NCBI GenBank assembly: GCA_002440705.1
Contig: DJVA01000026.1
Location: forward strand, 1-34,600
Length of the DNA: 34,600 bases
Reading direction: 5' to 3'
Source: Flavobacteriaceae bacterium UBA6268
GTDB lineage: Bacteria > Bacteroidota > Bacteroidia > Flavobacteriales > Flavobacteriaceae
The notes under the pieces were generated by a model. The model did no database searches and had not been told where the DNA came from. It worked only from the letters and a program-made list of their open reading frames with translations. Shown piece by piece: positions 1 to 7,951 of this stretch. The translations under genes were made by a program, and so were the position numbers. Each line of letters opens with the position of its first letter. The first letter of the stretch is position 1.

Positions 1-64
1 CCCCGGAGGTGTTACCCTCAACAGTTTTCAAGACTGCCGCAATCGACCACTCTGCCATTCCTCC
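1..64 (-). tRNA. tRNA-Ser(UGA), 3' part cut off by the window edge
   Basis: Read on the minus strand from 64, the sequence has a 5' acceptor strand GGAGGAA, a D-arm, and an anticodon stem GCAGT/ACTGT enclosing the loop CTTGAAA, which gives anticodon UGA. A long class II variable arm (GAGG...CCTC) follows, as expected for serine tRNA. The window ends inside the T-arm, so the T loop and the 3' acceptor strand are not visible. A promoter-like element lies just upstream at 75-82. Confidence 0.93.
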
Positions 65-74
65 TTTGCGGGTG

Positions 75-82
75 CAAATATA
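75..82 (-). promoter_or_regulatory. -7 promoter element for tRNA-Ser
   Basis: The minus strand reads TATATTTG, a perfect match to the Bacteroidota -7 consensus TAnnTTTG, 10 bases before the mature tRNA 5' end. No clear -33 TTTG is seen; that region is T-rich. Confidence 0.65.
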
Positions 83-146
83 GGATGCTTTTTAAAAAAA
101 ATAGTGCATGATTTTAAATATTTTCCCGAGCGAAGGGTATAAATCC

Positions 147-154
147 TAATTTTG
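147..154 (+). promoter_or_regulatory. -7 promoter element for TauE/SafE gene
   Basis: TAATTTTG matches TAnnTTTG and ends only 4 bases before the ATG at 159. If used, the transcript would start at or within a few bases of the ATG, giving a leaderless or nearly leaderless mRNA. No good -33 element is visible. Confidence 0.4.
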
Positions 155-158
155 TGGC

Positions 159-917
159 ATGGATGCTTGGTACTTTATCCCCTCATTGATTTTGGTTGGA
201 TTTGTCGTAGGGTTTATCAATACCATCGCTGGAGGAGGCTCCTTGCTTTCTTTACCCTTATTGATCTTTTTTGGATTGCCCCCAGCAACCGCCAATGGGA
301 CCAACAGGGTGGCCATCGTCATTCAAACCTTCATAGCGACCCTAGGGTTTCGCAGCAAGGGTGTCGCTACTTTTCCCTTCAATACCTATGTGGGCATTTC
401 GGCACTTTTTGGTGCTATTATTGGGGCTAAGATTGCAGTGGAAATTGATGAACGGCTTTTCAACAAAATCCTCGCCATCATTATGGGCGTAGTGATGGTG
501 CTTATGTTCATCAAACCCAAAATCAACATCAGCGAACTCAACGAACGGCTGCAGGGAAAATACCTGGCACTGGGAATGGTGGTGTTTTTCATTTTGGGCA
601 TTTACGGGGGCTTCATCAATGCAGGGATTGGATTCCTTATCATTTTATACCTGCATTGGGTACATCACATGAGTTTGGTTCGTACCAATGCGACCAAGGT
701 TTTTGTGGTATTTCTGTATTCCATGGCCGCATTGGTCGTCTTTATCCTCAACGACAAAGTCGATTTTATGGTGGGTCTGATCCTGGCCATTGGCAATGCA
801 TCCGGGGCGTGGATTTCCAGTAGGCTTTCCGTGAAAAAAGGGGATGGGTTCATTAGGACGTTCTTGATCGTCATGGTTGCCGTGCTGGCTATTAAGTTGT
901 GGTTTTTTGAAGTATAA
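159..917 (+). CDS. Sulfite exporter TauE/SafE family membrane permease
   Basis: This 252-residue inner-membrane protein is almost entirely hydrophobic, with about eight predicted membrane segments. The TauE/SafE signature is at residues 24-35 (AGGGSLLSLPLL), followed by the PPATANGTNR loop at 41-50; together they are the first half of the duplicated four-helix family fold. The family exports small sulfur-containing or organic anions such as sulfite or sulfoacetate, but the substrate cannot be read from sequence. The start at 159 gives a normal N-terminal helix. The gene is followed by a nitroreductase on the same strand, with a hairpin and a separate promoter between them, so they are probably not one operon. 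A second family member lies at 11836-12594. Confidence 0.9.
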   Translation: MDAWYFIPSLILVGFVVGFINTIAGGGSLLSLPLLIFFGLPPATANGTNRVAIVIQTFIATLGFRSKGVATFPFNTYVGISALFGAIIGAKIAVEIDERLFNKILAIIMGVVMVLMFIKPKINISELNERLQGKYLALGMVVFFILGIYGGFINAGIGFLIILYLHWVHHMSLVRTNATKVFVVFLYSMAALVVFILNDKVDFMVGLILAIGNASGAWISSRLSVKKGDGFIRTFLIVMVAVLAIKLWFFEV

Positions 918-954
918 GGGAATGTTTTGGTGCTATTAGGTCAAACAATCCCTT
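916..954 (+). terminator. Hairpin after TauE/SafE gene, possible weak terminator
   Basis: AAGGGA (916-921) pairs with TCCCTT (949-954). An inner TGTTTTG/CAAACA stem carries one bulge and the loop is about 12 bases. It begins inside the TAA stop codon. No strong U-run follows, so termination would be weak. The -33 element of the next gene starts four bases later. Confidence 0.4.
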
Positions 955-957
955 GAA

Positions 958-989
958 TTTGATTTGCAGCAGTAACTATCCTAAATTTG
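958..989 (+). promoter_or_regulatory. Promoter of the nitroreductase gene
   Basis: A -33 element TTTG (958-961), a 20-base spacer and a -7 element TAAATTTG (982-989) fit the Bacteroidota housekeeping promoter on both elements. The expected start site is about 10 bases before the ATG at 1009. Confidence 0.75.
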
Positions 990-1008
990 TAATTCACAAA
1001 AAGAATCC

Positions 1009-1644
1009 ATGGAAACCCAACTCCTTGAAAAACTGCGTTGGCGCTATGCCTGTAAAAAGTTTGATGCTTCGAAAAAGCTCTCCCCTCAAAAATTACAGCT
1101 TTTGAAGGAAGCCTTCAATCTTACCGCAACCTCGTATGGATTGCAACCCCTAAAAATGATGGTGATTGGCGATGAAGAGCTCAAAGCACAATTAGTACAG
1201 CACAGCATGAACCAATTGCAGGTTCGTGATGCGTCACACCTTTTGGTTTTGTGTATTGAGGATGAAGTCAATGAAGCCTTTATCAAAGGACACTTTCAAC
1301 GGGTAGGGAATATCCGGGACACTTCGCGGAGTATTTTGGAACCTTATGAAAAAGCGCTCATTCATTCCTTCGCCCAAAAAAAGGATGAAGAAATCCGTCA
1401 TTGGATGATCAACCAGGCCTATTTGGCGTTGGGCAATATGTTGACGGTTTGCGCTGTGGAGGACATCGACGCTTGTCCCATGGAAGGTTTTGAACCAGAA
1501 CACTACGATCGTATCCTGGGGTTACAGGAGCTGGGTTTGAAATCGGTTTTGGTACTTCCCGTGGGATATCGAGCAGATGACGACTTTTTTGCTACCCTTA
1601 AAAAAGTTCGTAGGGGCGTGGAGGATGTCATTATTGAACTATAA
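1009..1644 (+). CDS. NAD(P)H-dependent oxidoreductase, nitroreductase family (NfsB-like)
   Basis: This 211-residue protein has the usual length and layout of FMN-dependent NfsB/NfnB-type nitroreductases. The N-terminal phosphate-binding stretch RYACKKFD at about 12-19 corresponds to the family's RRSxRxF element. The central NQAYLALGNMLTVC helix, ACPMEGF and the late LPVGYRADDD are all typical. Members are cytoplasmic flavoenzymes that pass electrons from NAD(P)H to nitroaromatics, quinones or flavins; the natural substrate is unknown. No signal peptide is present. The gene has its own well-formed promoter and ends at a strong terminator shared with the convergent haloperoxidase gene. Confidence 0.88.
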   Translation: METQLLEKLRWRYACKKFDASKKLSPQKLQLLKEAFNLTATSYGLQPLKMMVIGDEELKAQLVQHSMNQLQVRDASHLLVLCIEDEVNEAFIKGHFQRVGNIRDTSRSILEPYEKALIHSFAQKKDEEIRHWMINQAYLALGNMLTVCAVEDIDACPMEGFEPEHYDRILGLQELGLKSVLVLPVGYRADDDFFATLKKVRRGVEDVIIEL

Positions 1645-1673
1645 AAAAAGGGTCTCGACGAGAGACCCTTTTT
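1645..1673. terminator. Bidirectional rho-independent terminator
   Basis: GGGTCTC (1650-1656) pairs with GAGACCC (1662-1668) around a 5-base loop. An A5 tract on the left and a T5 tract on the right let it work in both directions, between the nitroreductase (+) and the haloperoxidase-type gene (-). Confidence 0.88.
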
Positions 1674-1697
1674 AATGGTAGTAATGGGATTTGGAAT

Positions 1698-3170
1698 CTA
1701 TTCCATTTCCCCAATGTGTTTTTTATAGAACTTAAAGGCTTCGTGAGCGACATCCCTTCCCAGTTGCAAACCTGCAATGTTATCAGATTGGATATGATAC
1801 CCACCCAAAACCCTTGAAATTCCTGCCATTTCAGCCGTCTTGCTGAAGGTGGGAAACTGCAGGGTAATGGTATCCCCAAGATTATCGGGTTCGGTAAGAT
1901 AACCCGCCACAAGGGTCACGCTGTCTCCAAATTCGTCACTACCCGTCCAAAGCTTCAAGGCTTCTGAACATCCACCACTGATGGTACTGTGCCCAGAAGT
2001 ATAACTTGGAAATGGGGGACACAAAAAGGTATCCGGACTGTAGGGTCGCCATTGCTTGCCATCCATATCGATCATGCCCTTGCCGACACCACCCCAAGCT
2101 TTGATGACTTGATCTTGATAGTATTTGTGCACTAGGGCGTAAGGTCGTGCCGAATCGTAAAACATTTTGGAATCCCAAGAAGCAATAAAGGCATCCATAG
2201 CCACCACTTGATTGTAAAAGAACATTTTAACGTCTTCATCCAAGGTGTGGTTGTCCCTTCGGGCTACGGCTTGGGCAAATTTCAACCAGTGACCGGCTTG
2301 CTGTACCGATTGGGGCCCGTCTCGCATAAATTCGACCAACGCCTTTTGTTCGTCGGTCAAGTTGGCCTGCAATTCAATCACTTCTTTTACTTCTTGCTCC
2401 ATTTGGGGGGAACCCACTTTTGGAGGAGGTCCGGGCCTGAACTGATCGCCCGATTTCAAGGCGATTGGCTTTACTTTATCCCAGAATGGAGTCAGACAAG
2501 CGGGAGCAAATTTGCCCCCTTTGCCGTCGGAGAAGTATTTGGGTTGCCAACGGTCGATGTCCACCATTTTGTCCACAGGATTTACAGGCTCGTATCCAAC
2601 ATAATTGAAATAAGCCTCTCCGTTGCTACCTTCTTCTTCACCGTATTGGTTGGCCCCATCATTATGACGGGCTTCAATAACCATTTTAGCGGCAAGGTTT
2701 CCAATCCCTTCCGGAGTATTCGGATCCAAGGATTCGTTATTGGGATCCAAGCCCAGTGCGACCATCTTATCGGCCCAAAGCTGCTTGTCCGTAAAATAGT
2801 ATTCGTTTAGGGCTCTATAGGCAGCATAGCTGATGGCGATCTCCTTATTTTTCAGGGTTTGCTCGTCTTCAGGTCGGCGTTCTACGCCGCTAAGATATAC
2901 TGGAGTCGCTTTCGCATCGTAACGCGACCAAGCATCAAACATGGAAACGAATATCAACCCCAGATACCTGGAGGTGATGGTAGGTCTTGGTTTGAAACGT
3001 TCCGTATCATTGGCAGTACCCAAAATAGCCATTTCACTCCATTGATAGGCAACATTGTCGACCCCCCGAGGCTCTTCTGTAGTCATGGCTTCGGAGTCTT
3101 TCTGTTCGTTTGCATTTTTACAACCAATGAGAAGGGTTGCAAAACATACAAACAGTACTAACTTTTTCAT
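1698..3170 (-). CDS. Vanadium-dependent haloperoxidase / PAP2-superfamily lipoprotein
   Basis: The 490-residue protein begins with a lipoprotein signal, lipobox LIGC with Cys17. The C-terminal part carries all three vanadate/phosphate-binding motifs of the PAP2-haloperoxidase fold: K335-x6-R342-P343, F387-PSYTSG-H394, and S452-R453-x5-H459. The position before the SGH motif is Phe387, as in fungal vanadium chloroperoxidase; bromoperoxidases have His there. Long acidic helices fill residues 100-330, as in other bacterial family members. Either H2O2-dependent halide oxidation or acid phosphatase activity is possible, because the folds share these residues. The protein is probably anchored in the outer membrane or periplasm. 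It lies just downstream of a lipoprotein superoxide dismutase, but a terminator and its own promoter separate the two. Family call is firm; halide specificity is inference. Confidence 0.87.
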   Translation of the reverse strand: MKKLVLFVCFATLLIGCKNANEQKDSEAMTTEEPRGVDNVAYQWSEMAILGTANDTERFKPRPTITSRYLGLIFVSMFDAWSRYDAKATPVYLSGVERRPEDEQTLKNKEIAISYAAYRALNEYYFTDKQLWADKMVALGLDPNNESLDPNTPEGIGNLAAKMVIEARHNDGANQYGEEEGSNGEAYFNYVGYEPVNPVDKMVDIDRWQPKYFSDGKGGKFAPACLTPFWDKVKPIALKSGDQFRPGPPPKVGSPQMEQEVKEVIELQANLTDEQKALVEFMRDGPQSVQQAGHWLKFAQAVARRDNHTLDEDVKMFFYNQVVAMDAFIASWDSKMFYDSARPYALVHKYYQDQVIKAWGGVGKGMIDMDGKQWRPYSPDTFLCPPFPSYTSGHSTISGGCSEALKLWTGSDEFGDSVTLVAGYLTEPDNLGDTITLQFPTFSKTAEMAGISRVLGGYHIQSDNIAGLQLGRDVAHEAFKFYKKHIGEME

Positions 3171-3199
3171 TATATGCTTATTTGATTAGGAAGATGGGT

Positions 3200-3207
3200 C
3201 AAAGATA
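3200..3207 (-). promoter_or_regulatory. -7 promoter element for the haloperoxidase-type gene
   Basis: The minus strand reads TATCTTTG, a full match to TAnnTTTG, about 30 bases before the ATG at 3170. It sits right after the terminator of the SOD gene, so the haloperoxidase has its own transcription start. Confidence 0.65.
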
Positions 3208-3219
3208 TCAATTAAAATG

Positions 3220-3243
3220 AAAAAGCACTCCTTTGGAGTGCTT
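3220..3243 (-). terminator. Terminator of the superoxide dismutase gene
   Basis: AAGCACTCC and GGAGTGCTT form a 9-bp stem (GCACTCC at 3225-3231, GGAGTGC at 3235-3241) with a 3-base loop, followed on the minus strand by five U. It lies 24 bases after the SOD stop codon. Confidence 0.85.
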
Positions 3244-3266
3244 GTTTTATGAAGTTGCTACCGCTT

Positions 3267-3854
3267 TTATTCGATGATACCCCCACAGCTTACCCGAGCT
3301 CCTGCATTTCCGCTGGGCTGTGAAGTAAAATCGTCGGCACCCTCATGGACAATGATGGCCTTGCCTAAAACATCTTTATTGGCATCCCCGCAACCAATAC
3401 ACCATTGATCGGTGGTTAGGGTGATACTTCCTTCGCCGTTTTCGTTGGCTTCAAAGTTTCCAATATCCCCTAGGTGGTACCCTCCGGCATCTCCCCATTT
3501 TCCATGAGGTTGGAAGGTGGGATTCCAATGGCCCCCAGAAGAGGTTCCATCTTCAGCGGTGCAATCGGCTTTTTCATGTATGTGAATGGCATGTATTCCG
3601 GGTTTCAAGCCATAGAGGCGTGCCGTAAAAGTAACTTGACCGTTCTCTTCCACAAAAGAAACCTTTCCCATAGCGGTGCTCCCACTTTTGGACGCCAATT
3701 CAAAATCCACTTCCTTCTTCATGGGCATTTCTTCTTTGGTCATCGACTCCGTCATTTCTTCTTGATTTTCTTCCATTTCTTTTTTCTCTTGATTTTTACA
3801 GGAGATGAATGCCAAAATGCTCAAGGCAATTACTGAAATTCGCAAATGTTTCAT
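3267..3854 (-). CDS. sodC: Superoxide dismutase [Cu-Zn], lipoprotein
   Basis: This 195-residue protein converts superoxide to O2 and H2O2 in the cell envelope. It has a lipobox ending at Cys19 (FISC) and a Met/Glu/Lys-rich linker at 20-48. The Cu/Zn SOD domain spans about 50-195. Copper ligands are H91, H93, H109 and H170; zinc ligands are H109, H117, H127 and D130. The active-site R187 and the disulfide pair C98/C190 are present. An extra Cys pair sits in WCIGCGD (152, 155). The Met-rich linker might hold copper, but this is inference. The gene lies 55 bases after the DUF2490 gene, with its own -7 element overlapping that gene's stop codon. Confidence 0.95.
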   Translation of the reverse strand: MKHLRISVIALSILAFISCKNQEKKEMEENQEEMTESMTKEEMPMKKEVDFELASKSGSTAMGKVSFVEENGQVTFTARLYGLKPGIHAIHIHEKADCTAEDGTSSGGHWNPTFQPHGKWGDAGGYHLGDIGNFEANENGEGSITLTTDQWCIGCGDANKDVLGKAIIVHEGADDFTSQPSGNAGARVSCGGIIE

Positions 3855-3886
3855 GACTTAATTTTTTAGTTTTTATTAAAGTTAAG

Positions 3887-3912
3887 GGCTTTTATAAAAA
3901 GCCGCAAATTTA
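3887..3912 (-). promoter_or_regulatory. sodC promoter element and 5' hairpin
   Basis: The minus strand reads TAAATTTG (3905-3912, a full TAnnTTTG match), whose first bases are the TAA stop codon of the DUF2490 gene. A 7-bp stem GGCTTTT/AAAAGCC (3887-3903) follows at once, so the transcript would begin at or in this hairpin. The stem has no U-run and is unlikely to be a terminator; it may stabilise the 5' end or regulate translation. Confidence 0.5.
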
Positions 3913-4611
3913 TCCTTCCTTATTTTCAACCGATTCCTTGCGCCAATCGATTTCCCACCAAAACCCCAATTGAAAGCGATCATAATTGATTCCTGTAAAA
4001 TGGTTTTTCATATAACCTACCTGTGCGGTGAGTTTGGGAGTGAATTTATATCCGATGGCCCCGTACAATCTATTTTGTCCGAAAATAGGTTCCTGCAAGT
4101 TGACAAATAGTTCGTCATAGGCCGATACAAACCATTTTTCCGAAAGGGGGTAGGTCAACCGAAGTAGGTACCGCATACGGTGCTGTGTATCTGAAGCTCC
4201 AGAAGGGCTTTTCAGAAAGCGATGCTCCAGACGGTATCGGTGGGTAAGACTGAGATTTCCCAATTTGTTTTTAAGAACGGCTTGTTCAAAAATGCGATGC
4301 TCAATAAGTTTTTTTTCACCTGGTATTTCCTCAAAAGTCTGATCGGTTGGGATATAGCCATATCCAAGGGTTGCAGAAGTGTTTTTATCGAAATGGTAAT
4401 TTACCCCGGTACGCAGTAGCAGTTGGTTAAGGTTCTGCCCAAATTCGTAGGTACGGTACTGAATTTCAGAATGAATGCTCCAATGATCGGCTACCCGGTG
4501 GGTGGCAAAAAACATGAACCAAGAACCCAAATGACCTTCTCCACGGTCTTGGGCAACTGCGGGGAAAATGCTGCAGAAAAGCACTAATGGAATGATGAAT
4601 TTTTTAATCAT
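3910..4611 (-). CDS. DUF2490 domain-containing outer-membrane beta-barrel protein
   Basis: The 233-residue protein has a signal peptide ending near residue 20 (FPAVAQ) followed by alternating amphipathic strands rich in Tyr, Phe and Arg: HSEIQYRTYEF, RTGVNYHF, RYLLRLTYPL, FQLGFWWEIDW. This is the DUF2490 pattern, thought to be a small outer-membrane beta barrel. Its molecular function is not established. Its ATG lies 9 bases after the stop codon of the large Asp-box propeller gene, so the two are almost certainly cotranscribed. The C-terminal tail RKESVENKEG runs past the last strand, an unusual finish for a barrel. Confidence 0.8.
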   Translation of the reverse strand: MIKKFIIPLVLFCSIFPAVAQDRGEGHLGSWFMFFATHRVADHWSIHSEIQYRTYEFGQNLNQLLLRTGVNYHFDKNTSATLGYGYIPTDQTFEEIPGEKKLIEHRIFEQAVLKNKLGNLSLTHRYRLEHRFLKSPSGASDTQHRMRYLLRLTYPLSEKWFVSAYDELFVNLQEPIFGQNRLYGAIGYKFTPKLTAQVGYMKNHFTGINYDRFQLGFWWEIDWRKESVENKEG

Positions 4612-4620
4612 GCAATGCGG

Positions 4621-7600
4621 TTAATCCAGTGAAAAAGTTTTGGTTTCCTTAAAGGGTGATAGGGTAAGTGTTTCCATTTTTGATCGGTAATCTGCCCAAT
4701 CGGTATTGAAAAACATATTGGTTTCCTGAAGGGCACCATTTAAGGCTTCTTTTGCCTGTTGAATGAGGCGTTCTTCCGTAGCAGTCTGGCCATTGGGCCT
4801 ACTGTTGCTATAGTAACGGGCCGTTCCGATGCGTTCCATCACCGAAGGCTCTGGAGTATCTGTAATGCCCTGGCGTTCGTCTTCTTTCCCTAAATAAAGG
4901 GCTACCACCGAATCTATTTTTTTCGTGATTTCCTTACCCAGTTTCAAAGGCTCCTTATAGGCTTCTTCATCCTTTTCCTTCAACCGTTTGTTGAATTCCT
5001 CCACCGTAGTTTTACTTTCAATCAATTGTTTTACGGCATCGGCAGCCGTCTGGGTCATTTTTTCCAGTTCCTTGCTTGCTGCATAGCTTTCATTGATGGA
5101 TTTTTGAGAAATTTCCAAACGGGGATCGCTTTCTACTTTTAAGGTAGTTTCCGAAGTGAGGTCCCTATACTGCAGTATGGCCCTGTAAGTTCCCGGTTTC
5201 ACCTGAGTACCACCCGGCTCATTTTCACGCTTTCTAATAGTGCGTGAAGGGCGATCGACACCCGCTTCGTCTAAGTACCATTGCCATTGGTAGATGCCAC
5301 TGCTATCGGGAATTTTTCGCTTCAGGGTACGAATCAATCGGTCGCCGTCATAAATTTTGAGGTACAGACTATCTTTACTGGGACCTTTTGGTTTTTCCAT
5401 ATCTGTATCGGTGCTGTCTTTGTCTTCCTTTGTTTCTTCTTTCGGTTTTTCTTTTTGCTGAAAAAAGAATCTAAAACCAGCTCCGTAAGAACGGTTTTCC
5501 CCGTTAAACAAAGCATCGGCACCGAAACGACTTCCCGTGGGTTGCTGGTAGGCTGCTTCATAAGCTGTGGGAGGATTGAAAAGTTTGATGGTTTCATTCA
5601 ATACCGTGGGGTTCTTGGCAATGGCTCGCAAAGGGCGCACATCATCCAACACCCAAGCGGCTCGACCAAAAGTGCCAATGATCAAGTCCTGTTCCCTAGG
5701 ATGTATGATGAGGTCCTTTACCGAAACCGTTGGAAAGCCTTGCGTCCATTTGTTCCAGTCCTTTCCAGCGTTGATGGAGACGTAAAGGCCATCGTCAGTT
5801 CCCAAGAACATCAGATTTTTTTCGATAGGGTCTTCCAAAATGCACAAAGCATAACTCAAAACATCACTCTGATCAACAATGCGCTCCCAGGTTTTGCCAT
5901 AATCCCTGGTTCTAAAAGCATAGGGGGTGTAATTGAACCTTCGATAGTCATTGGCTACCAATAAGGCTTCGCCTTGTGCTTTGTTGGAAGCTTTAATTTG
6001 GGTAATCCAACTTCCAGTGGGCAGTCCTTTAATATTTTGGGACACATCGATCCAGTTTTGACCTCCATTTCGAGTATACTGAACCTTTCCGTCATCGGTC
6101 CCCACCCATAGCATGTTTCGTTCCATAGGGGACGGCTCAATGACCAAAATGGTGGTGTAATTTTCTGCTCCCGTAGCGTCCATGGTCAAACCACCACTTT
6201 CATCCTGCTTTTGCTTTTCAGGGTCGTTGGAAGTAAGATCGGGGGAAATGAGTTCCCAAGTGAGGCCTTTGTCGGTACTTTTATGAACAAACTGACTTCC
6301 GAAGTAGAGCGTACTGTTGTCGAAGGGATCGATGTTGATGGCACTGTTCCAATTGAATCGCAATTTGACTTTGGGATCGGGATGGGTGGGACGAACGATG
6401 TAATTATTACCGGTTACCCAATCGTAGCGACTTACATAACCCTGCTGACTCATGCTCCATCCATACCTGCTGTCATCGCGATCGGGGACCACATCGAAAC
6501 CATCCCCGAAGGAGATCTCCTGCCAATAGCTATTACGGATTCCCTGATCCTTCCAAACATACGCAGGTCCACGCCAACTGCCATTGTCCTGCATCCCTCC
6601 ATACACATTATAGGGAAATTCGTTATCCACGGCAATATGATAAAACTGGGCCACGGGGAGGTTGCCGATAAACCGCCAAGTCTTTCCACCGTCTTTGGTA
6701 ATATTTAGGCCACCGTCATTACCGTCCATCATAAAATTTCCATCTTGCGGATGGATCCACCAAGCATGATGATCGGGATGTACCCCATTATCCACTCCGT
6801 AAGCTGGCATCAATTGGGAAAAGTTTTTTCCACCATCCTCAGAAACATTCACATAGGTAAATACCGAATAGACCCTGTTTTCATTTTGGGGGTCCACATA
6901 AATTTCGGAATAGTAAAAAGGACGATTCCCAATATCGTTCTTATCATTGATTTTTTTCCATGTAAAACCGCCGTCCTCACTTTTGTAAAGGGCATTCTTT
7001 TTTGCTTCTACCAAGGCGTAGATGATATTGGGTTTGTTTCTTGCAATGGCAATCCCAATACGACCCAATTCGCCTTTGGGAAGTCCATCAGCCTCGGTGC
7101 GTTGCTGCCAAGTTTCTCCACCATCGTGCGTTATATAAAGTCCGCTGCCTTGTCCTCCAGACTTAAAGAACCAGGGTTCCCTTTGGTGTTCCCACATAGC
7201 AACAATCAGCTTATTGGGATTGGAAGGATCCATGACCATATCGGCCACACCGGTTTTGTTATTTACAAAAAGTATTTTCGTCCAAGTTTTACCCCCATCG
7301 GTGGTTTTGAAGACCCCTCGTTCCGGATGTGCTCCCCAAGGAGAACCAATGGCACCTACATAAACGGTATTGGGGTCTGTGGGGTCGATAATGATGCGAT
7401 GAATGTGCCGTGTTTTCTCAAGTCCCATGCAGGTCCAGGTACGACCCCCATCCAAGGATTTATAAATTCCATACCCGCCATTCAAGCTATTGCGCGGATT
7501 CCCTTCTCCAGTTCCTACCCAAATAACGGATGGATTGCTTTGTTGTATGGCTACGGCTCCGATGGAGGCGGTGGCCTCTTTTGTAAAAACAGGGGTCCAT

Positions 7601-7824
7601 TTGGTGCCACCTCCGGTGGTTTTCCAGAGGCCACCGGAAGCCGTTCCCACGTACATGATGTCTGGATTTTCTGTGACCACATCAATGGCAGTAACCCTTC
7701 CGGACATACCTCCTGGACCAATGCTTCTGGGCTTCAGGTCTTTAAGGACGTCCATGGATAAGTTTTGAGCGGTTAAAGAAATAGAAAGGCAAACGAGGAG
7801 AAGGACCAATAATTTTTTCATCAT
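4621..7824 (-). CDS. Secreted Asp-box (sortilin/VPS10-like, BNR) propeller protein
   Basis: The protein has 1067 residues when started at ATG 7824; the ATG at 7821 is equally possible, and the TTG at 7830 is less likely. A signal peptide ends near SLTAQ. Residues 30-730 hold about eleven Asp-box repeats, for example KSLDGGRTW, KTTDGGKTW, ITHDGGETW, KSEDGGFTW, ITKDGGKTW and RTRDYGKTW, which form beta-propeller blades as in VPS10/sortilin proteins and GH74 enzymes. A Lys/Glu-rich spacer at about 780-810 is followed by a beta-sandwich-like stretch and a helical C-terminus. Database entries often label this family glycosyl hydrolase, but I see no evidence for a glycosidase site. There is no T9SS sorting tail. 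It is cotranscribed with the DUF2490 protein. Confidence 0.85.
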   Translation of the reverse strand: MMKKLLVLLLVCLSISLTAQNLSMDVLKDLKPRSIGPGGMSGRVTAIDVVTENPDIMYVGTASGGLWKTTGGGTKWTPVFTKEATASIGAVAIQQSNPSVIWVGTGEGNPRNSLNGGYGIYKSLDGGRTWTCMGLEKTRHIHRIIIDPTDPNTVYVGAIGSPWGAHPERGVFKTTDGGKTWTKILFVNNKTGVADMVMDPSNPNKLIVAMWEHQREPWFFKSGGQGSGLYITHDGGETWQQRTEADGLPKGELGRIGIAIARNKPNIIYALVEAKKNALYKSEDGGFTWKKINDKNDIGNRPFYYSEIYVDPQNENRVYSVFTYVNVSEDGGKNFSQLMPAYGVDNGVHPDHHAWWIHPQDGNFMMDGNDGGLNITKDGGKTWRFIGNLPVAQFYHIAVDNEFPYNVYGGMQDNGSWRGPAYVWKDQGIRNSYWQEISFGDGFDVVPDRDDSRYGWSMSQQGYVSRYDWVTGNNYIVRPTHPDPKVKLRFNWNSAINIDPFDNSTLYFGSQFVHKSTDKGLTWELISPDLTSNDPEKQKQDESGGLTMDATGAENYTTILVIEPSPMERNMLWVGTDDGKVQYTRNGGQNWIDVSQNIKGLPTGSWITQIKASNKAQGEALLVANDYRRFNYTPYAFRTRDYGKTWERIVDQSDVLSYALCILEDPIEKNLMFLGTDDGLYVSINAGKDWNKWTQGFPTVSVKDLIIHPREQDLIIGTFGRAAWVLDDVRPLRAIAKNPTVLNETIKLFNPPTAYEAAYQQPTGSRFGADALFNGENRSYGAGFRFFFQQKEKPKEETKEDKDSTDTDMEKPKGPSKDSLYLKIYDGDRLIRTLKRKIPDSSGIYQWQWYLDEAGVDRPSRTIRKRENEPGGTQVKPGTYRAILQYRDLTSETTLKVESDPRLEISQKSINESYAASKELEKMTQTAADAVKQLIESKTTVEEFNKRLKEKDEEAYKEPLKLGKEITKKIDSVVALYLGKEDERQGITDTPEPSVMERIGTARYYSNSRPNGQTATEERLIQQAKEALNGALQETNMFFNTDWADYRSKMETLTLSPFKETKTFSLD

Positions 7825-7891
7825 ATGCAAAGTCTAGGAAGGACTAATTTTTTGGTTTTTTTTTTCGAATTTAAAAGTACTAAATTATCGC

Positions 7892-7904
7892 TAGGATATT
7901 CCTA
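7892..7904. promoter_or_regulatory. Inverted repeat between divergent genes, possible operator
   Basis: TAGGA-TAT-TCCTA is a 5-bp perfect inverted repeat. Flanking CGC (7889-7891) and GCG (7908-7910) can extend it around an AAA bulge. It lies in the 131-base region between the divergent propeller and VWA genes. Related bases CTAGGAAGGACTA occur again at about 7835-7847. No regulator is known; this is a candidate only. Confidence 0.25.
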
Positions 7905-7943
7905 AAAGCGTGTTAAGGGGTTCTTTATTCGGGGCGATTGTTG

Positions 7944-7951
7944 TAAATTTA
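7944..7951 (+). promoter_or_regulatory. -7-like element for the VWA/MoxR operon
   Basis: TAAATTTA matches TAnnTTTG at seven of eight positions and ends 4 bases before the ATG at 7956. No -33 TTTG is evident, so this is a weak call. Confidence 0.35.

Noticed and set aside
1..158. tRNA-Ser as an integration site for a genomic island
   Set aside because: No integrase and no repeat of the tRNA end was found in the window, and the tRNA 3' end lies outside it.
6745..7761. Long open frame of 338 codons on the plus strand inside the propeller gene
   Set aside because: It is antisense to eleven clear Asp-box repeats, has no family motif, and its composition reflects the complement of the real gene. 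Similar shadows at 2208-2810 and 5281-5964 were dropped for the same reason.
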